Shown: positions 35,074 to 47,700 of the stretch, one piece after another | Layout of the letters: every line of letters starts with the position of its first letter | Position numbering within the stretch: position 1 is the stretch's first letter | Source: Psilocybe azurescens | Taxonomy: Eukaryota; Basidiomycota; Agaricomycetes; Agaricales; Agrocybaceae | Direction: 5' to 3' | Assembly (NCBI GenBank): GCA_023853785.1 | Contig: JAJIRX010000833.1 | Span: 1 to 59,584 of the forward strand | DNA length: 59,584 bases | The notes under the pieces: model-generated | Seen by the model: only the letters and a program-made list of their open reading frames with translations | What the model was told of the DNA's origin: nothing | Databases searched by the model: none | Translations under genes and position numbers: made by a program

Positions 35074-35331
35074 TACAGAGGTGTAAAGCAAGTAACAGGC
35101 AAGTAAATTGGGCGGTATGTATTGAGGGACGACTTCAAGTATTTTTCACAGAAATTTCTGAATCGCGTTCTCGTGATGAGTCACATGTCTCCGGACGCGT
35201 CAATAATTGTTGATCGCAACCATATCCGACACCCGAGCAACTTTCTTTCAGTTTGCTTTTTTTCACAGTTTATATGCACCCGCTGGCAACATATAACGTT
35301 CTAATATCTCATTAATACATTTTCAGCCCGC
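35074..35331. promoter_or_regulatory. Bidirectional promoter region of UTP25 and TOP3
   Basis: 258 bp separate the two divergent start codons. No long open frame; pyrimidine-rich before the TOP3 ATG. Individual elements cannot be assigned. Confidence 0.45.
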
Positions 35332-38300
35332 ATGAGAGTATTATGTGTGGCCGAGAAACCGTCAATCTCAAAGGCGATCACCCAGATATTATCAGGCGGC
35401 CAGTACGAAACTGTGAGTGGCCATGCTTCAAAGTACTGGCAATTTTCTAAAGAAAGATTGAAGAAAAATACTCCATGCAAATATATCAAGAACTATGAGT
35501 TCGATTATCACCAAAGCCGGGCGTTTTTCGTTGTCACAGCGGTGATAGGCCATCTCACGTCCAATGACTTCTTCGCGACGCATCGACAATGGCATTCCTG
35601 TGATCCATTTGAACTGTTTGACGCTCCAGTAGAGACGCAAGTTGCTCCAGACAAGAAAGACATAGAACGAAACCTTGCATCTGAAGCGCGACGTTCGGAT
35701 GTGCTCATGATCTGGACGGATTGTGACAGGGAAGGGGAGCACATAGGGATGGAGATCGCGCGTGTTTGTCGGCAGGCGAAACCAAGTATACGTGTTAAAC
35801 GGGCGAGGTTCAGTGCTATCATTGCCCAGTATGTCTAGTCTTCTTTGTGCCAAATGCTTTTCATGATAGTGAAATCAGACAGATACACAATGCAGCTCAG
35901 AATCCAGTCGAACTGGACAGACGTCAAGCAGATGCTGTGGAGGCTCGAATCATGCTGGATTTGAAGGTTGGGGCGGCATTTACGAGACTGCAGACGCTTA
36001 CTCTGCAAGGACGTGTGCCTGAAATCGAGAGAGAAAAGAGTGTGGTTTCCTATGGTGAGTGTCCATACTTTGTTGCCGCCACTCTTTCTGAATGGGTTCA
36101 GGACCATGTCAATTTCCTACCCTTGGATTTGTGGTTCAACGATACCAGCACGTCAAGAATTTCTCACCAGAGAGTTTTTGGTACATATATCTATCTCTCT
36201 CCAGACCTGGAAGCGAAGAAGAGACGAAATTCACTTGGAAGAGGAATCATCTCTTCGACGAGGCCGCTGTGGTCGCTCTTTTTCAATGATGGGTAACTCC
36301 TCCGCCATCGTAACCAAAGTGACGAATAAGACCACGAAGAAATGGAAGCCTCTCCCTCTCACAACTGTGGAACTGCAGAAAGCCGGCTCAGACTACTCCG
36401 ACTCGCCCCAAAGAAAGTATTGGATGTGGCGGAATCGCTTTACACGTCCGGCTTCGTGTCCTATCCGAGAACAGAGACAGATGAATTCGATCCTCAGTTC
36501 GACCACATGACGTTGATTGGCAAACAAACTGTAGACCCCGCATGGGGCCAATTTGCCACAGCGTATGAAATCTCTCCTACTCGCCACAGATTACTCACTG
36601 ACGACCCTGCAGTCTAGGACAAGGAGGGTACAACGCACCTAGAAAGGGCAAGCACAACGATAAAGCCCATCCTCCCATCCATCCGACCGCACACGCGAAC
36701 AACCTGGCCGGCGATGAGAAACGGGTCTACGAATACATCACCCGGCGGTATCTCGCCTGCTGCTCGAAAGACGCCGAAGGCTGGCAGACCACCGTCGACG
36801 TCACTTGCGGAGGCGAAGAATTCTCCGCAACAGGGCTTGTTGTGAAGGAGAGGAATTACCTGGACGTATACGTTTATGAGAAATGGAATGGACACCATGT
36901 TCCGGATTTTCAGGAGGGCGAGCAGTTCCAGCCTACGACATGCGAGATCCGGCAGGGCGAAACTACGAGGCCGAATTATTTGACTGAAGCGGATTTGGTA
37001 ACGCTCATGGACAAGAATGGCATTGGTTCGTAGATTCCTTGTCTTGGATCGCTAGTCATATTCAGATACTAACCTTCCCTTTCTTTCTGACAGGCACGGA
37101 TGCAACAATTGCACAACACATCGAAACCATAGTAAAGCGCAACTACGTCATCGAACGGTTCGAAGGCGCTGTCAAATACCTCGTCCCTTCCACACTAGGA
37201 ATAGGACTGATCGAAGGATACAATCTCATCGGTCTGACCAAGAGCGTCGGCAAACCGCAAATGCGCCGAGAGGTCAGCATCATCGTCGTCATCCTTCTTC
37301 CATTATTTTCTTACAAATTTGTGTGTTGATTAATTTACCGCCTTCCAGACGGAACGAAGAATGGTCCAAGTCTGCGAAGGCACGACGACGAAGAATGACA
37401 TGCTTGCCCACAGCATCGACCAATATAAAGAAATGTTCATCATCGTTCGGAGAGAATTCGCCAAAGTGACTGATGTAAGCCAACTTTCTGGCCGATTCTT
37501 CCTCACTCATTGTGAATCTGATTCTCATAAATTTTGTAATGTTAGAGCGTGAAACGCTATCTTACTGGCCCAGGCGGTGCTCCAAACGACGAAGGTGGAG
37601 AAAACGGTCCTGGCCCCGCAGGCGGAGGTGGCGGCGGCGGTGGTGGAGGAGGAGGTGATGGTGGCGGAGGTGGAAGAGGAGGAAGAGGAAGAGGGAACGG
37701 AGGGCCCCGCGGAACAGGCAGGGGCCAACCTGTATCACGGGCTGTTCGCGGAAATGCACCTGCAGGACGCGGTCGCGGCAGAGGAGGTGCGCCCGCGTCT
37801 GCAACAACGATCTCCATCGACGATTCAGACGACGACGGTGCGTAGTTGATATCACAACGCGTTCATGATGTGTTTATCCTTTTCCACTATAACAGACGAT
37901 AACTTTGGCCCAACGCCGTCGCGAACGATGCCTACCAGGCCTGCGTCCACAAGAACACAGGCGACACTAGCAACCTCTAGTTCCTCAACGGCGGTGGCGT
38001 CAAGTTCGCGGCAGACCGCACCACTTCACATCACCTCTTCATGGTCTGCATCTACAATAGCCCCAGCTCCCTCTGCACAGACTTCAAGCAATACCGCACG
38101 ACCAAACAGACGGCGGCGTTCAGTGCGAATGCAACATGGCAGCTGTTCAGAGGACGGTGGTGCGCGAAACGGCGTCGAAAGGAAGACGGTTCTGGACATG
38201 TTCTCAGTCGGCGTGTGGATTTTTCCAGTGGGCTGATGATACCCCTGGAAGCAGCGGTGGTGCTGGTGTTAGCGTTCCACAGAAACGCGCATATTCAATG

Positions 38301-39531
38301 GTCAGCCATCATGGTTTTATTTTTAAAAAATATCTCTGTCAATCTAACGGGAAATGTATTTATACAGACAAGAGACGCCTCGAGTGGGGACGGGCCAGCG
38401 CGCAAATGCGGGTGCGGAGAGGACGCGATCTTATTGACGGTGCAAAAGGAAAGCGAGAACAAAGGTCGGAAATTTTGGAAATGTCAGCGGAAAGATACCC
38501 CATGCGAATATTTTGAGTGGGACGATAAGCCACCGAAAGAGCGGGACGTTCGGTTCAGGGGGCGGTGGAATGGCATCAAGACCTTCATCGTTCAATACTA
38601 ATAACGCAGGCGTGGCAGACGTGTGCTACAAAGTGAGTTCCGTTCTCCACAAATATATTCCACATCACGCTCATGATCGTTTTCAGTGCAATCAAGCAGG
38701 CCACTGGGCCAGTTGTTCGTATTTTTTCATTCACAATAGATGCTTGCACTCTTTCTAACCTTCTCGATTCCTCAGCATGTCCCAATGGAGATGGCTCAGA
38801 TAACAAACGAACAAGAAGCTTTGGGTCGAGCTCAAACGATAGAAATCTTGCGGGTTCCGCAGACGTCTGCTACAAAGTACGTTTTCCCATATTCCAACTC
38901 GTTTTTAGGTTTATGATGATTTCCAGTGCAATCAATCGGGACATTGGGCAACTTGTTCGTATCTTTCTCTCCTGCGAAATCGTGCAGTGCGTTGATTTTT
39001 GCTGTATGTCGTGTTAGCGTGTCCCAACGGAGACAGCTCAAGTAATACGCGGTCAAGGAGCTTTGGCAGCAGCTCCAACGACAAAGTTGCTAGTGCGACA
39101 TGTTTCAAGTGTCAGCAACCAGGCCACTATAGCACATGTGCGTGGATTAGTGTATCTTTCAGAATCGCGTACGATCCAGGTTTTTTTATCACGTTACAGC
39201 TTGTCCAAATGGTGCTTCCAGCAGCAACAGCAGCAGCAACAAGTCTAAATTTACCGGACAGGATTCATCGGGCAACGCATGCTATAAATGCGGTGATACA
39301 GGGCATTGGAGCTCAAGTAAGTTCATCACTCTTCCTACGTGTCACAATGAATAAAATACTGAAATTGATATAGAATGTCCCTCAGGCGGCGCCGGCTCCG
39401 GTGGATCCAAGCGATCATATTCTTCGGGAGGTTCAAAGCGAGGAAGAGGAGGTCCTTCGACTAGAGCCAAACGAGGAAGGGGAGGAGGAAGCAAAAAGAA
39501 GTCTGCATTCGCGGCTGCAGATGACTATTAG
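35332..39531 (+). CDS. TOP3: DNA topoisomerase III with GRF and CCHC zinc fingers, several frame breaks
   Basis: Type IA topoisomerase that cuts single strands and works with RecQ helicase in recombination. TOPRIM domain: VAEKPSISKAI and DCDREGE (about 35719). Catalytic Tyr in GFVSYPRTET (codon 36462-36464). Also AHPPIHPTAHANNL and LMDKNGIGTDATIAQHI. After a Gly/Arg-rich linker (about 37620-37790) come two zf-GRF domains (RRFWTCSQSACGFFQW; CGCGEDAI...KFWKCQ) and four CCHC knuckles (CYKCNQAGHWASSC and relatives), then a basic tail. Exons can be traced with matched phase, including a 50 bp intron 36563-36612. Frame breaks: T5 36279-36283, near 36390, near 38105 and near 38538. Confidence 0.93.
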
Positions 39532-39676
39532 ACGCGTCTTATTTATTCCTACTTGTTTCTTTGTCCCATTTTCTCTTTTCATTTCGGATTTGTACAGTAC
39601 TACTGCTCGTGAACAGCCTTTTGAAAGCACTAATGCTTACTGTATTTTTAAATGACTATTCAGCGCTGAACAAAGC
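39532..39676. other. Spacer after TOP3
   Basis: TOP3 3' UTR; nothing else seen. Confidence 0.5.
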
Positions 39677-40070
39677 ATGATAGCAGACGCAGACGCAACC
39701 TTACTGAATCAGCGCTCCTCTTCCTTTTTTGATCGGCACCTTGGTCAACGGCTCTTCACGCATAACTTCCGCCCCAATCACTTCGTCGTTTTCCGTCCAC
39801 ATTGGGGTTCAAGACAGTGCCTATGTTGTCGAGGGTCGGCCATGTCGTTAGATTCTCCCAAGCACCTGCGACAAGTACAGGCGAACTGAATCGCCGAATC
39901 ACGCGTTGTTTGCATCCAATGTTGCGAGTTACACCTTCACTGACATGGATGATGTCGTATTTATCGAATATCGGGACGATATCGTGGTAGGAAGATTGAG
40001 AAGATCGGCCACGGGAAGTACGCGGGCGTTTGGCGGCCCTGACAAAAGACTTCGACATTAAATTTATTAA
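39677..40070 (+). pseudogene. Possible coding remnant, unrecognised
   Basis: Pieces in several plus frames look protein-like: MIADADATLLNQRSSSF, then LVNGSSRITSAPITSSFSV, FSQAPATSTGELNRRIT, and MDDVVFIEYRDDIVVGRLRR before a stop at about 40070. The pieces need frame changes, one at the T6 run near 39725. I do not recognise a family. It could be a small gene with assembly errors, a relic, or chance. Confidence 0.3.
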
Positions 40071-40373
40071 TATCAGTCAAGCGTCTACAGGGACTTTGCA
40101 TACAGACGATCCCTTGCCCACCCAAAAGTATAGTAGCAGCCAAGTCGCAGCCATTACCTTCCAAAGCGAGGCATTCGGGATGTCAATGCAATTCAAATTT
40201 CTAAGAGTCTCCGTTTGAAAAAGTCGAAAAGGATGTTTTCGTATCTCATCAAGTCAACAGATCAATAAAAAATTAGGCAGGTAGTAACCAGTTTTGGTGA
40301 CAAAGGGAATGCAAAACCTCGAAGCAATCGAAACACAAAAGCACTACAACATACTGATACAACAAAAACCTTC

Positions 40374-43300
40374 TTAGAACCCACTCGCCGTTACCCTCAG
40401 TTGCTCCAACTTCTTCAACACCTCGCCAACAGTCCTGTCCAGCTCGCCGGCAATGGCCTGTTGTTTTGTGCCAGGTAATCTCGCGTATGTCTCGCAGAGA
40501 TCACCATCGACGACGGCCTTGACAGGCACATAGTAGCCTCTCCAACTCAACTGATCGCGGCCCACTAAGCTCGCCTGACCCTGCTCCGTCCGCATATGTT
40601 GCTCCAGCGTCGAGATAAAGTCGACATCCTCTTTGGACACGAAAGGCACGAGGATACCGATCGTCCCATGAAGACCCGTGTACAGGAGGACCTCGCGCCC
40701 ACCAGCGACGAGAGAAACTTTGTGGATGGAAGTGATAAGGTCGCCAACATGGAAATGGGAGAGCATCTTAGTCTTGTGGGGTGCACCCATGAGCAGCCCT
40801 TTTTCATGCAGGATACCAGCGCCCGTAGGATCGTCGTCTACTTGATCAGAGATCTTTGGATCGAGCCGATTTACGAAGACATTGCCGAAGCGATCACCAG
40901 CAACGATGGTGTTGTAGTCCACCATGGCCATGGCGGATACCCAACGTGGCTGCGAGTCATCCGCAAAAGTCAGCAGACGGTTTCTGGAGCCTTGTACACC
41001 ACATATTGGATGGATTCTTGCATATCGCCGACAATGATGCGCGATCCTTGTGTGGCTAGGGGAGACAATGGCGGTGGTGAATGTCTAAAGATTAGTGGTA
41101 AATCAGTAATCGAACAACGTTATGAAGATAGCAAGCACATACCTTGTTCTCGACCTTCCGCAGAAGCTTCTTTTGCCGATGTCGTATATTCTCAGTGCCT
41201 TTCCAACACCCGCAACGAGTCGCCCCTGGAACGCCAGCAAAGCCAAAGGAACATCGTCGACCTCGGTCTACAAAGATGAAAGAAAAAAAAAGTCAGTTGA
41301 CAGCCGACCATAAAATTTCAAGACAAAACATACTTTATGCTGGAATTCCAACCCAGCACCATCATTGATAAATTTATACGTTCGCAAGTATCCGCTTGTG
41401 CATGATCTCGGTGCAATATGAGTATCAGCAGCTGTGCCGACTACCAAATGCAACTCTCCGCCCCTCGCCGAGAACGGAACAACCGCCAAGGAGAATGCAG
41501 CCTCGTTATCCTCGAGATGGATGACACTTAGCGTCGTGGCCTCGATGGGATCGATTATTCGGATACATGAACCCCATATTTCCTGCTGGCGCTTTGGGTC
41601 GTCCGAAAAGATCAGGCGGGAGATTGACCACTTCTTCGTCGATCCTCTTGCCTTTCCTGTCGCTACAGACAATTTCAGTTAACTACTTTGACAGGAAAGA
41701 TCGAATTCTTATACCAGTTCTTGCAACTTTTTAGCTGTGGCATCTTCGCTCATAACGCGATGGTCGCCCTCGATCATATAGAAGAAGTTGTTTTCAGGAT
41801 GGGTGATAAACTTGCGCGGTGTGTATGAAAGGGGTATTGAGTCTTGCTTCAGCTTCATACCGAGTTTCGGTACTTGGAAGATGCTAACATCATTCACGAA
41901 AAGAGGCAGAGTGTCAGTCTCTGTTCTTAAAAATCAAAAGGGCGGGAACATACCGAAGAACACTGCCTGCGATACCTATCAGACCCTCGGGACTCAGTTC
42001 AGCAGAGAAACTCCAAGCGTAATCAAGGTTGTCATAAATGAGAGGGTAAAGTGCATCAGGTTCTGGTGCGTGTAGTTGAGCCATGAGCGCGACGATAGAG
42101 CAAGTATAGCAGGGTTCTTGTGGATTTGAACGCGCACGAGTTTCACAGGACGTGTACCCAAAAATCTTTGGAAAAAACGCGCATATATGTAAGTATGTCA
42201 TGCTACCGGAGACACGTGCAGGCGGGAGTTACATACCGAGTGCGTGTATCCGTGAGCTGTCCGTTTATAGGGTCTAGCACGGTCCGCAGGAGTACACCAT
42301 TTTGCAGGCCGATGTTGACGAACATTGTTGGCTGGGCCTTGTTGATGCTGGCATCGAGCATGTCTGCTATACAAATAGCAGAAGGAGGCGCTGTCAACGC
42401 TTGCAAACTTATAGTCTCTAGCGTAGTTTCCGGATCCAGCGAGATAATGCGGACAGTCTGGTCTTCACATCCCACAGCCTGTGTTACTTGTAAATAAAAG
42501 TGCTCCGAGCCGCAATTAAGTTTTAAAGTGAAAGAAACGCACCAGATAAGGTGTTCTCTGCCTTCCTTCTGGAACTTCAGCGATACTCAAAGCGAGTACC
42601 GTGCTTCCCATGGCCTTCCTATCCTGGTACTCGTTCAACTGCCCGTCCAGATCCAGCTCGAAATACACCAACTCGGCTGAGCTTAGCGCGACCACCACCT
42701 GGCGCTTGTTCGTCGTGGCGCTGACGATGGTCTTGCCCTGAGGCACCCTCCACTCGTTCACGCGGCGGTCAGCGAGGACGTGTCGGATACCGTGTGGATG
42801 CACCTGCAGAAGAGCATCCGCCCCGATCTGTTGCACTGCAAGCGTGGGCGCGGCGGAGAGGAAGCCAGTGTCTTGCACTTCTCAATGGTTTCTCCGATAG
42901 AGAGTACGAGTGTGCCGTTGACGAACGAAAGGATAATATACGAGTCGAAGGGGTCTGCATTGAAAAATTGCATCAGCAAAGAAAAGGTAATATGGCAAAG
43001 CATTGGTAGACGTACCGTCCTCCGTCTTTTTGTCGTCCAAACAGCATTGGGTATGCCAGGCAAATCCGAGCTCACAGACTCCTCCACTTCAAGACCATGT
43101 CGGAGTGTCCTAAACGTACTTTTGGGACCGCGACCACATGCGGCAAAAAATTTGAGGGGGTATCGGAATTAGGAAGAAGATTGAGGACTTTAGAATCGAT
43201 TATGGGATCCAGAGACTCTATTTCATCGGCGACAACCAAGTTCTCTAAAGGCCGTGGACGGAAGAATGCTTGAGGTAAAGGGGTACTTGCGTCAGCCATA

Positions 43301-44693
43301 CCAAAAGAGGGATAAGAAGTGGAACTAAATTCAGGCTCGTTGTCATCGTCGCCTAACTTTTGGAACTGGTACAGGAAGCTGCATAGAATATTCAGTACAC
43401 GAAACAGATGGTTGTGAACAAGAAAAAATGAAGACTCACTGATTTCCAAATTCACTCGCAACAAAAGAAAACCGGACTTGAGAATACACAAACTTGATGC
43501 AACAGGCACAGTATCAAAATACTTGATTTTTAAAGACTTCACTTCCTCTTCCTCGTGTTCGATAGTGACCTTGTACAGGTCGCCGTCCTCACTTTGCAGC
43601 AAGAAAAAGAAAGCGCCCCTAAAAACCGCCTCAGTAGTTTCCAGCGACGCAAATGACTCATAAGCGTACCTTCATCTTGTGCATGACAGCCGCTACGATG
43701 ATGAGCCCTCTGTTAGGGTCTTCTAAAGGGTTCTTTCTTCGCGGAATAGGAACCCTGTGCTGAGGAACGTCGGAATGTCGGTAGATAATGTGGTCTTCGC
43801 AGCACACAAGAACACCAGAAGGACCGTCAAACCTGTCCGAGGAAGCGAGCTGACCGCCAGGCACCTGCACGAGCAGATTAGCGCGAGGATCTGTGGGTTC
43901 GCTCCACTTTCGGACAACGTGGTTTAGGCCAAGATCCAGTTCGTAATAAGTCAACATCTGACGAGGCAATGATATGAGAATTTTGGACACAAAGGAATAA
44001 TCCGTTAATGACGCACCTTTTCGGCATTGTTAAACGCCTCCCCAGTAGGATCTTGATCAGAATCCGTGTAATCCACCTCCAAAGCAGCGAACATGGGATT
44101 CTCGAATCCAACATCAAGGCCAACGATGTGATGGATAATGGCAGCATTTTGTGCGCTTCCAGCGGCGATGAGATGGTGAGGTTGGCAGCCGCGTCTCTGT
44201 TGAGAATATACACGAGTTTCGCTTTCTCCATAGCAGCAATCATGACACTTCTTCCCTTAGGATCTGTCGCGAGGTATTGCCCCGGCACGATACGTCTTGC
44301 GCCAGATTTTCCGTATGTTTCTTGATGTAACTTGACGAAGCTGCTCGTTTTGGGGTCATAGTCGAGAATAATAATGCGACCTGAGTCGGATCCCACTATG
44401 GCGTAGTCTAAGAAAACAGTGTATACATGAGTCTAAGCAAAGGAACGGAATACGTACAAAAGCTCACCCTTGGTCCCTCCAGTCAAACGAAAAGCAGCCA
44501 AGGAACGAATGGACCCGAAGACGTCTGTAGCGATGACAGTCGTTATTTTCCCCGTCTGTGCATCTGGGCGTAGGAGTTCTAACCGAGTTCCATGCGATAC
44601 GATAATTTCCTGCTGTCGGGCGCCTGAGAAATTGCCGACAATGGCCTGCGTGGTCGCGGTTGGAGGTTGTAGGGTTAAGTTATACAAATGCAT
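40374..44693 (-). CDS. RSE1: Splicing factor SF3b subunit 3 (RSE1), several frame breaks
   Basis: SF3b130/Rse1 is a three-propeller scaffold of U2 snRNP that helps branch-site recognition. Starts [20 protein letters not shown], with [142 protein letters not shown], near 40850 EDPTGAG, and the C-terminal [16 protein letters not shown]. Many short introns (for example 44408-44467, 43958-44016 and 43379-43439). Frame breaks at T4 44147-44150, C4 near 43615, A4 43463-43466, G5 43156-43160, T5 43027-43031 and near 42878. Each lies inside conserved sequence. Confidence 0.93.
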
Positions 44694-45267
44694 CGTCGAA
44701 AATCGTTACAAATCAGCAAAGATAGTAACAGGCGAAGAAAAGGAGGGAACGACGACCAAAAGTTTAATACAAGCTCGATAACTTTCTGGTAACGGTCTCT
44801 TTTGTTGCTTGAACTTGAACGGTAGCATAACAAATCAACACTCCCGAAGTATCTTTTATTGACACTTATTATATTTAAAAGTTTATGTACGTATTCCCAA
44901 TCTGAAAATAGTTGCCAATTGTGGGCTTCGGGTCTTTCGTGTGAATAAAAACTTGGCTACGGCCATCATCCTCGAACCTCGTTAATTCCTCTCGAAGGTT
45001 TTGAATCTTACCACGTATTCCAGACTCTCATCTGGTATCGGCAATATACTTCGCAATTCGAATCGCTGTCTCATTAATTACATTCAACCACAGGCATTCA
45101 GTATTTCAATTTCAATCTTAATCTCTGGTTCGAACTTCAATACTGTCGAGTCTTACTACATATTCGACTCTGGTGGTAGACTTAACGGGAGGTGACTATA
45201 TTGGTGCGGATACAACTTTTGTACGCTAAATCAAAGCATTGACACATAAGACACTTCCAGGCCCAGG
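44694..45267. other. Divergent region between RSE1 and F-box copy 6; repeat of 47263-47700
   Basis: From about 44866 it matches the flank of F-box copy 7 (47263-47700): CTTATTATATTTAAA, TTCCCAATCTG, GGCTTCGGGTC, then the segment before the ATG. It holds the RSE1 promoter and the F-box promoter. Confidence 0.7.
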
Positions 45268-46909
45268 ATGAATCCGTTCTCCACAGCCGACTCAAAGCTG
45301 GAAGCGTTGTGGAAAGATCTTGCCGAAGTTGATGAAGAATTATCTATTCTTCACAAGCAAGAAGCAAAACTTTCCGCAAAACGAAAGGATGTCCAACGGG
45401 AAATTAATCGGCGGCTCTCCTTGATCAACCGGCTACCCTTCGAAGTGATATCCCGGATACTCATTCTTTCTATTGAATCGGATTGGTCAATCTTCAGTAA
45501 TCATCGGCTATCTATCACGACTACCGATGGCCGGACATACTGCTGGTCTCCTCTCATTCTCGTCGGGGCAGTCTGCAGGGAATGGCGAGAAATTACTCTT
45601 GCTCTACCACGCCTATGGTCGACTGTTATCATCCGGCCGTACAAACAACATACCTATAGTGATATCACCGACGAGTGGCTTCAACGCTCGGGTGCTCTTC
45701 CTCTGTCTATAACAGTCACAGTCCCCCAACACCTAATCTACACAGGAAACTTCGTGCCCATTTCAAGAGTTCTCAGGTCTCACTCAATCCGCTGGAAATC
45801 CCTTACCTTCGACAACGTATCAGGAGAAGTATTTAATAGCCTGCTTGATAATCTCGAGGATACTCATCAAATAGAGACCATTCAGATCAAGTGTGGTCGA
45901 TCGCTTGGGATGCAAAAGCCCATGGGTAAGCCCCTCCGTCCAAAGACATTTCATTGGCGCAACATGATCGATGCGTGCGCAAGGATCGTTACAATAAAAA
46001 ACTACTTCCAATGGGATAATCTCACACATTTTGTTAGCCAAGATATTGACTGTGGCGAATTCATTGCCATCATTCGTCAAGCAACCAAAATTGAACACTG
46101 TGTCGTAAAGTCTTGTATTCAGAGAAAAGAGCATCAATTCGTACCTGTCGTCAATCGGTCTTTGATACACCTGGACATCGATATACGCCATTCTATCACA
46201 TTTCTCCAATATTTAACCCTGCCATCTCTGCAAATCTTGGAATGCCACTGCCGTGGTTCTTCTATGATGGAGATTGAAGTCGACGTTCTTGTCGATTTTA
46301 TTGAGCGTTCTCAAGCGCCCCTTCGGGACATCATATATCACATACATGTCGACTACCTTTCTTTTGCTGCTGGCCTTTGGCGTCCCAGATTTCCAGACAT
46401 CACCCACCTCAAGGCGGACTTTAAAACCGAGTTTGAACACGACACTGCTTCATTGATCTGCCTTCTTGAAGTACTTGCATATGACCGGGATGAAATAGCG
46501 CATCCTAGCCTCCAAGTATTTGAATTGACGGCGGAGTGCCACATGACGCCTACTGCCTGGTCCCACTTCATCAACATTTTCCCCAAGTCCTAGCAGAGCG
46601 AACACACCACGAGCGCCTTCCTACAAATTCTTCGGATACAGACCTAACCCCTTCTCCGATAGCCCACCTCGGAGGCGGCTGTCGAAGGCTTGTATAATCC
46701 TCGATGACCCAAGCAAGACGTTCGACGAGCAGGATGTAATGGAACTACATCAGTATCTTCATTTGTTGGACATTCAGAAATCCGGAGTGGAGCTAGAGCT
46801 GATAGGTAATGGCGGCGTTGATTTGCAACAATTCGCCAGAAAAATATATGGGTCGGAGCTCGAGGCCAGACACAAGCATCAGCCGCAAATGGCAGAGGAG
46901 GGTCTATGA
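45268..46909 (+). CDS. F-box protein, plus-strand copy 6, one frame break
   Basis: Starts MNPFSTADSKLEALW; coiled coil (DLAEVDEELSILHKQEAKL), F-box LINRLPFEVISRILIL, LILVGAVCREWREITLALPRLW, then the family C-terminal region. The frame ends early at 46593 because the C4 run 46581-46584 is one base short of copy 7; the next frame continues with the conserved tail QKSGVELELIGNG and GSELEARHKHQPQMAEEGL to TGA 46907-46909. Full length about 547 residues if joined. Confidence 0.85.
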
Positions 46910-47700
46910 TATGTATTCGACTGGTACTTGATGGTATCGGGAAAGTGATATGGTACTTCAAGTTCATTACATACTTAGTTCGTCGAAAGCCTAGACTACT
47001 TTTTACGTACTTTTGATGCGTAGAGCATCCGTCTTCTTTACCTATGTAGTTCTTTACGAATCACCGTGGCCATTCAAGCTCATTTGAAACAAATAAAAAC
47101 AACTCTTGAAAACAGTCTATCTATACCAAGTCTATAATTCAAAAACAGAGAATCAATGTCATAACCGACAAGATGACAGGTAGTGAGGATCAGTCCCATC
47201 ATTTTATGATCGTGGTACTTTCCCGAGGAAAATCCGAAAACATAACGTCTGGATTCGAGACTAACACTTATTATATTTAAATGTTTATATATTCCCAATC
47301 TGGAAATAGTTGCTATTGTAGGCTTCGGGTCCTTCGTGTGAATGGAAACCTGTGTAGCTACAACTTGGCTGCAATCACCATCCTTCGAGTCTCGTCCAGT
47401 TCCTCTTGAAGTTTTGGATCTTACCATGTATTACAGACTCTGATCTGGTATCGTCAATATACTTCGCAATTCGAATCGCTGTCGCATCAATTACATTCGA
47501 CCACAAGGCATTCAGTATTTCAATTTCAATCTTAACCTTTGGTTCGAACTTCGATACTATCAAGCCTTACTACAAATTCTAAAATTTTACTTGACTCTGG
47601 TAATAGACTTAACGGGAGGTGATTATATCGGTATGGGTGCAACTTTTGTACTACGCTAAAGTAAGCATTGACATTAGCATAGGGCACTTCCAGGTCCAGG
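46910..47700. other. Spacer between F-box copies 6 and 7
   Basis: First part is the 3' flank of copy 6; a block at about 47068-47190 (CAAGCTCATTTGAAA, TCATAACCGACAAGATGA) recurs after copy 8. From 47263 it is the duplicated 5' flank. No other gene. Confidence 0.65.

Noticed and set aside
36563..36612. Apparent stop (GTC TAG) in TOP3 after VYEISPTRHRLLTDDPAV
   Set aside because: A 50 bp intron with donor GTATGA and acceptor GCAG removes it and restores family sequence (GQGGYNAPRKGKHNDKAHPP), so it is not a frame break.
37557..37817. Poly-Pro minus-strand open frame
   Set aside because: Antisense of the Gly/Arg-rich linker of TOP3.
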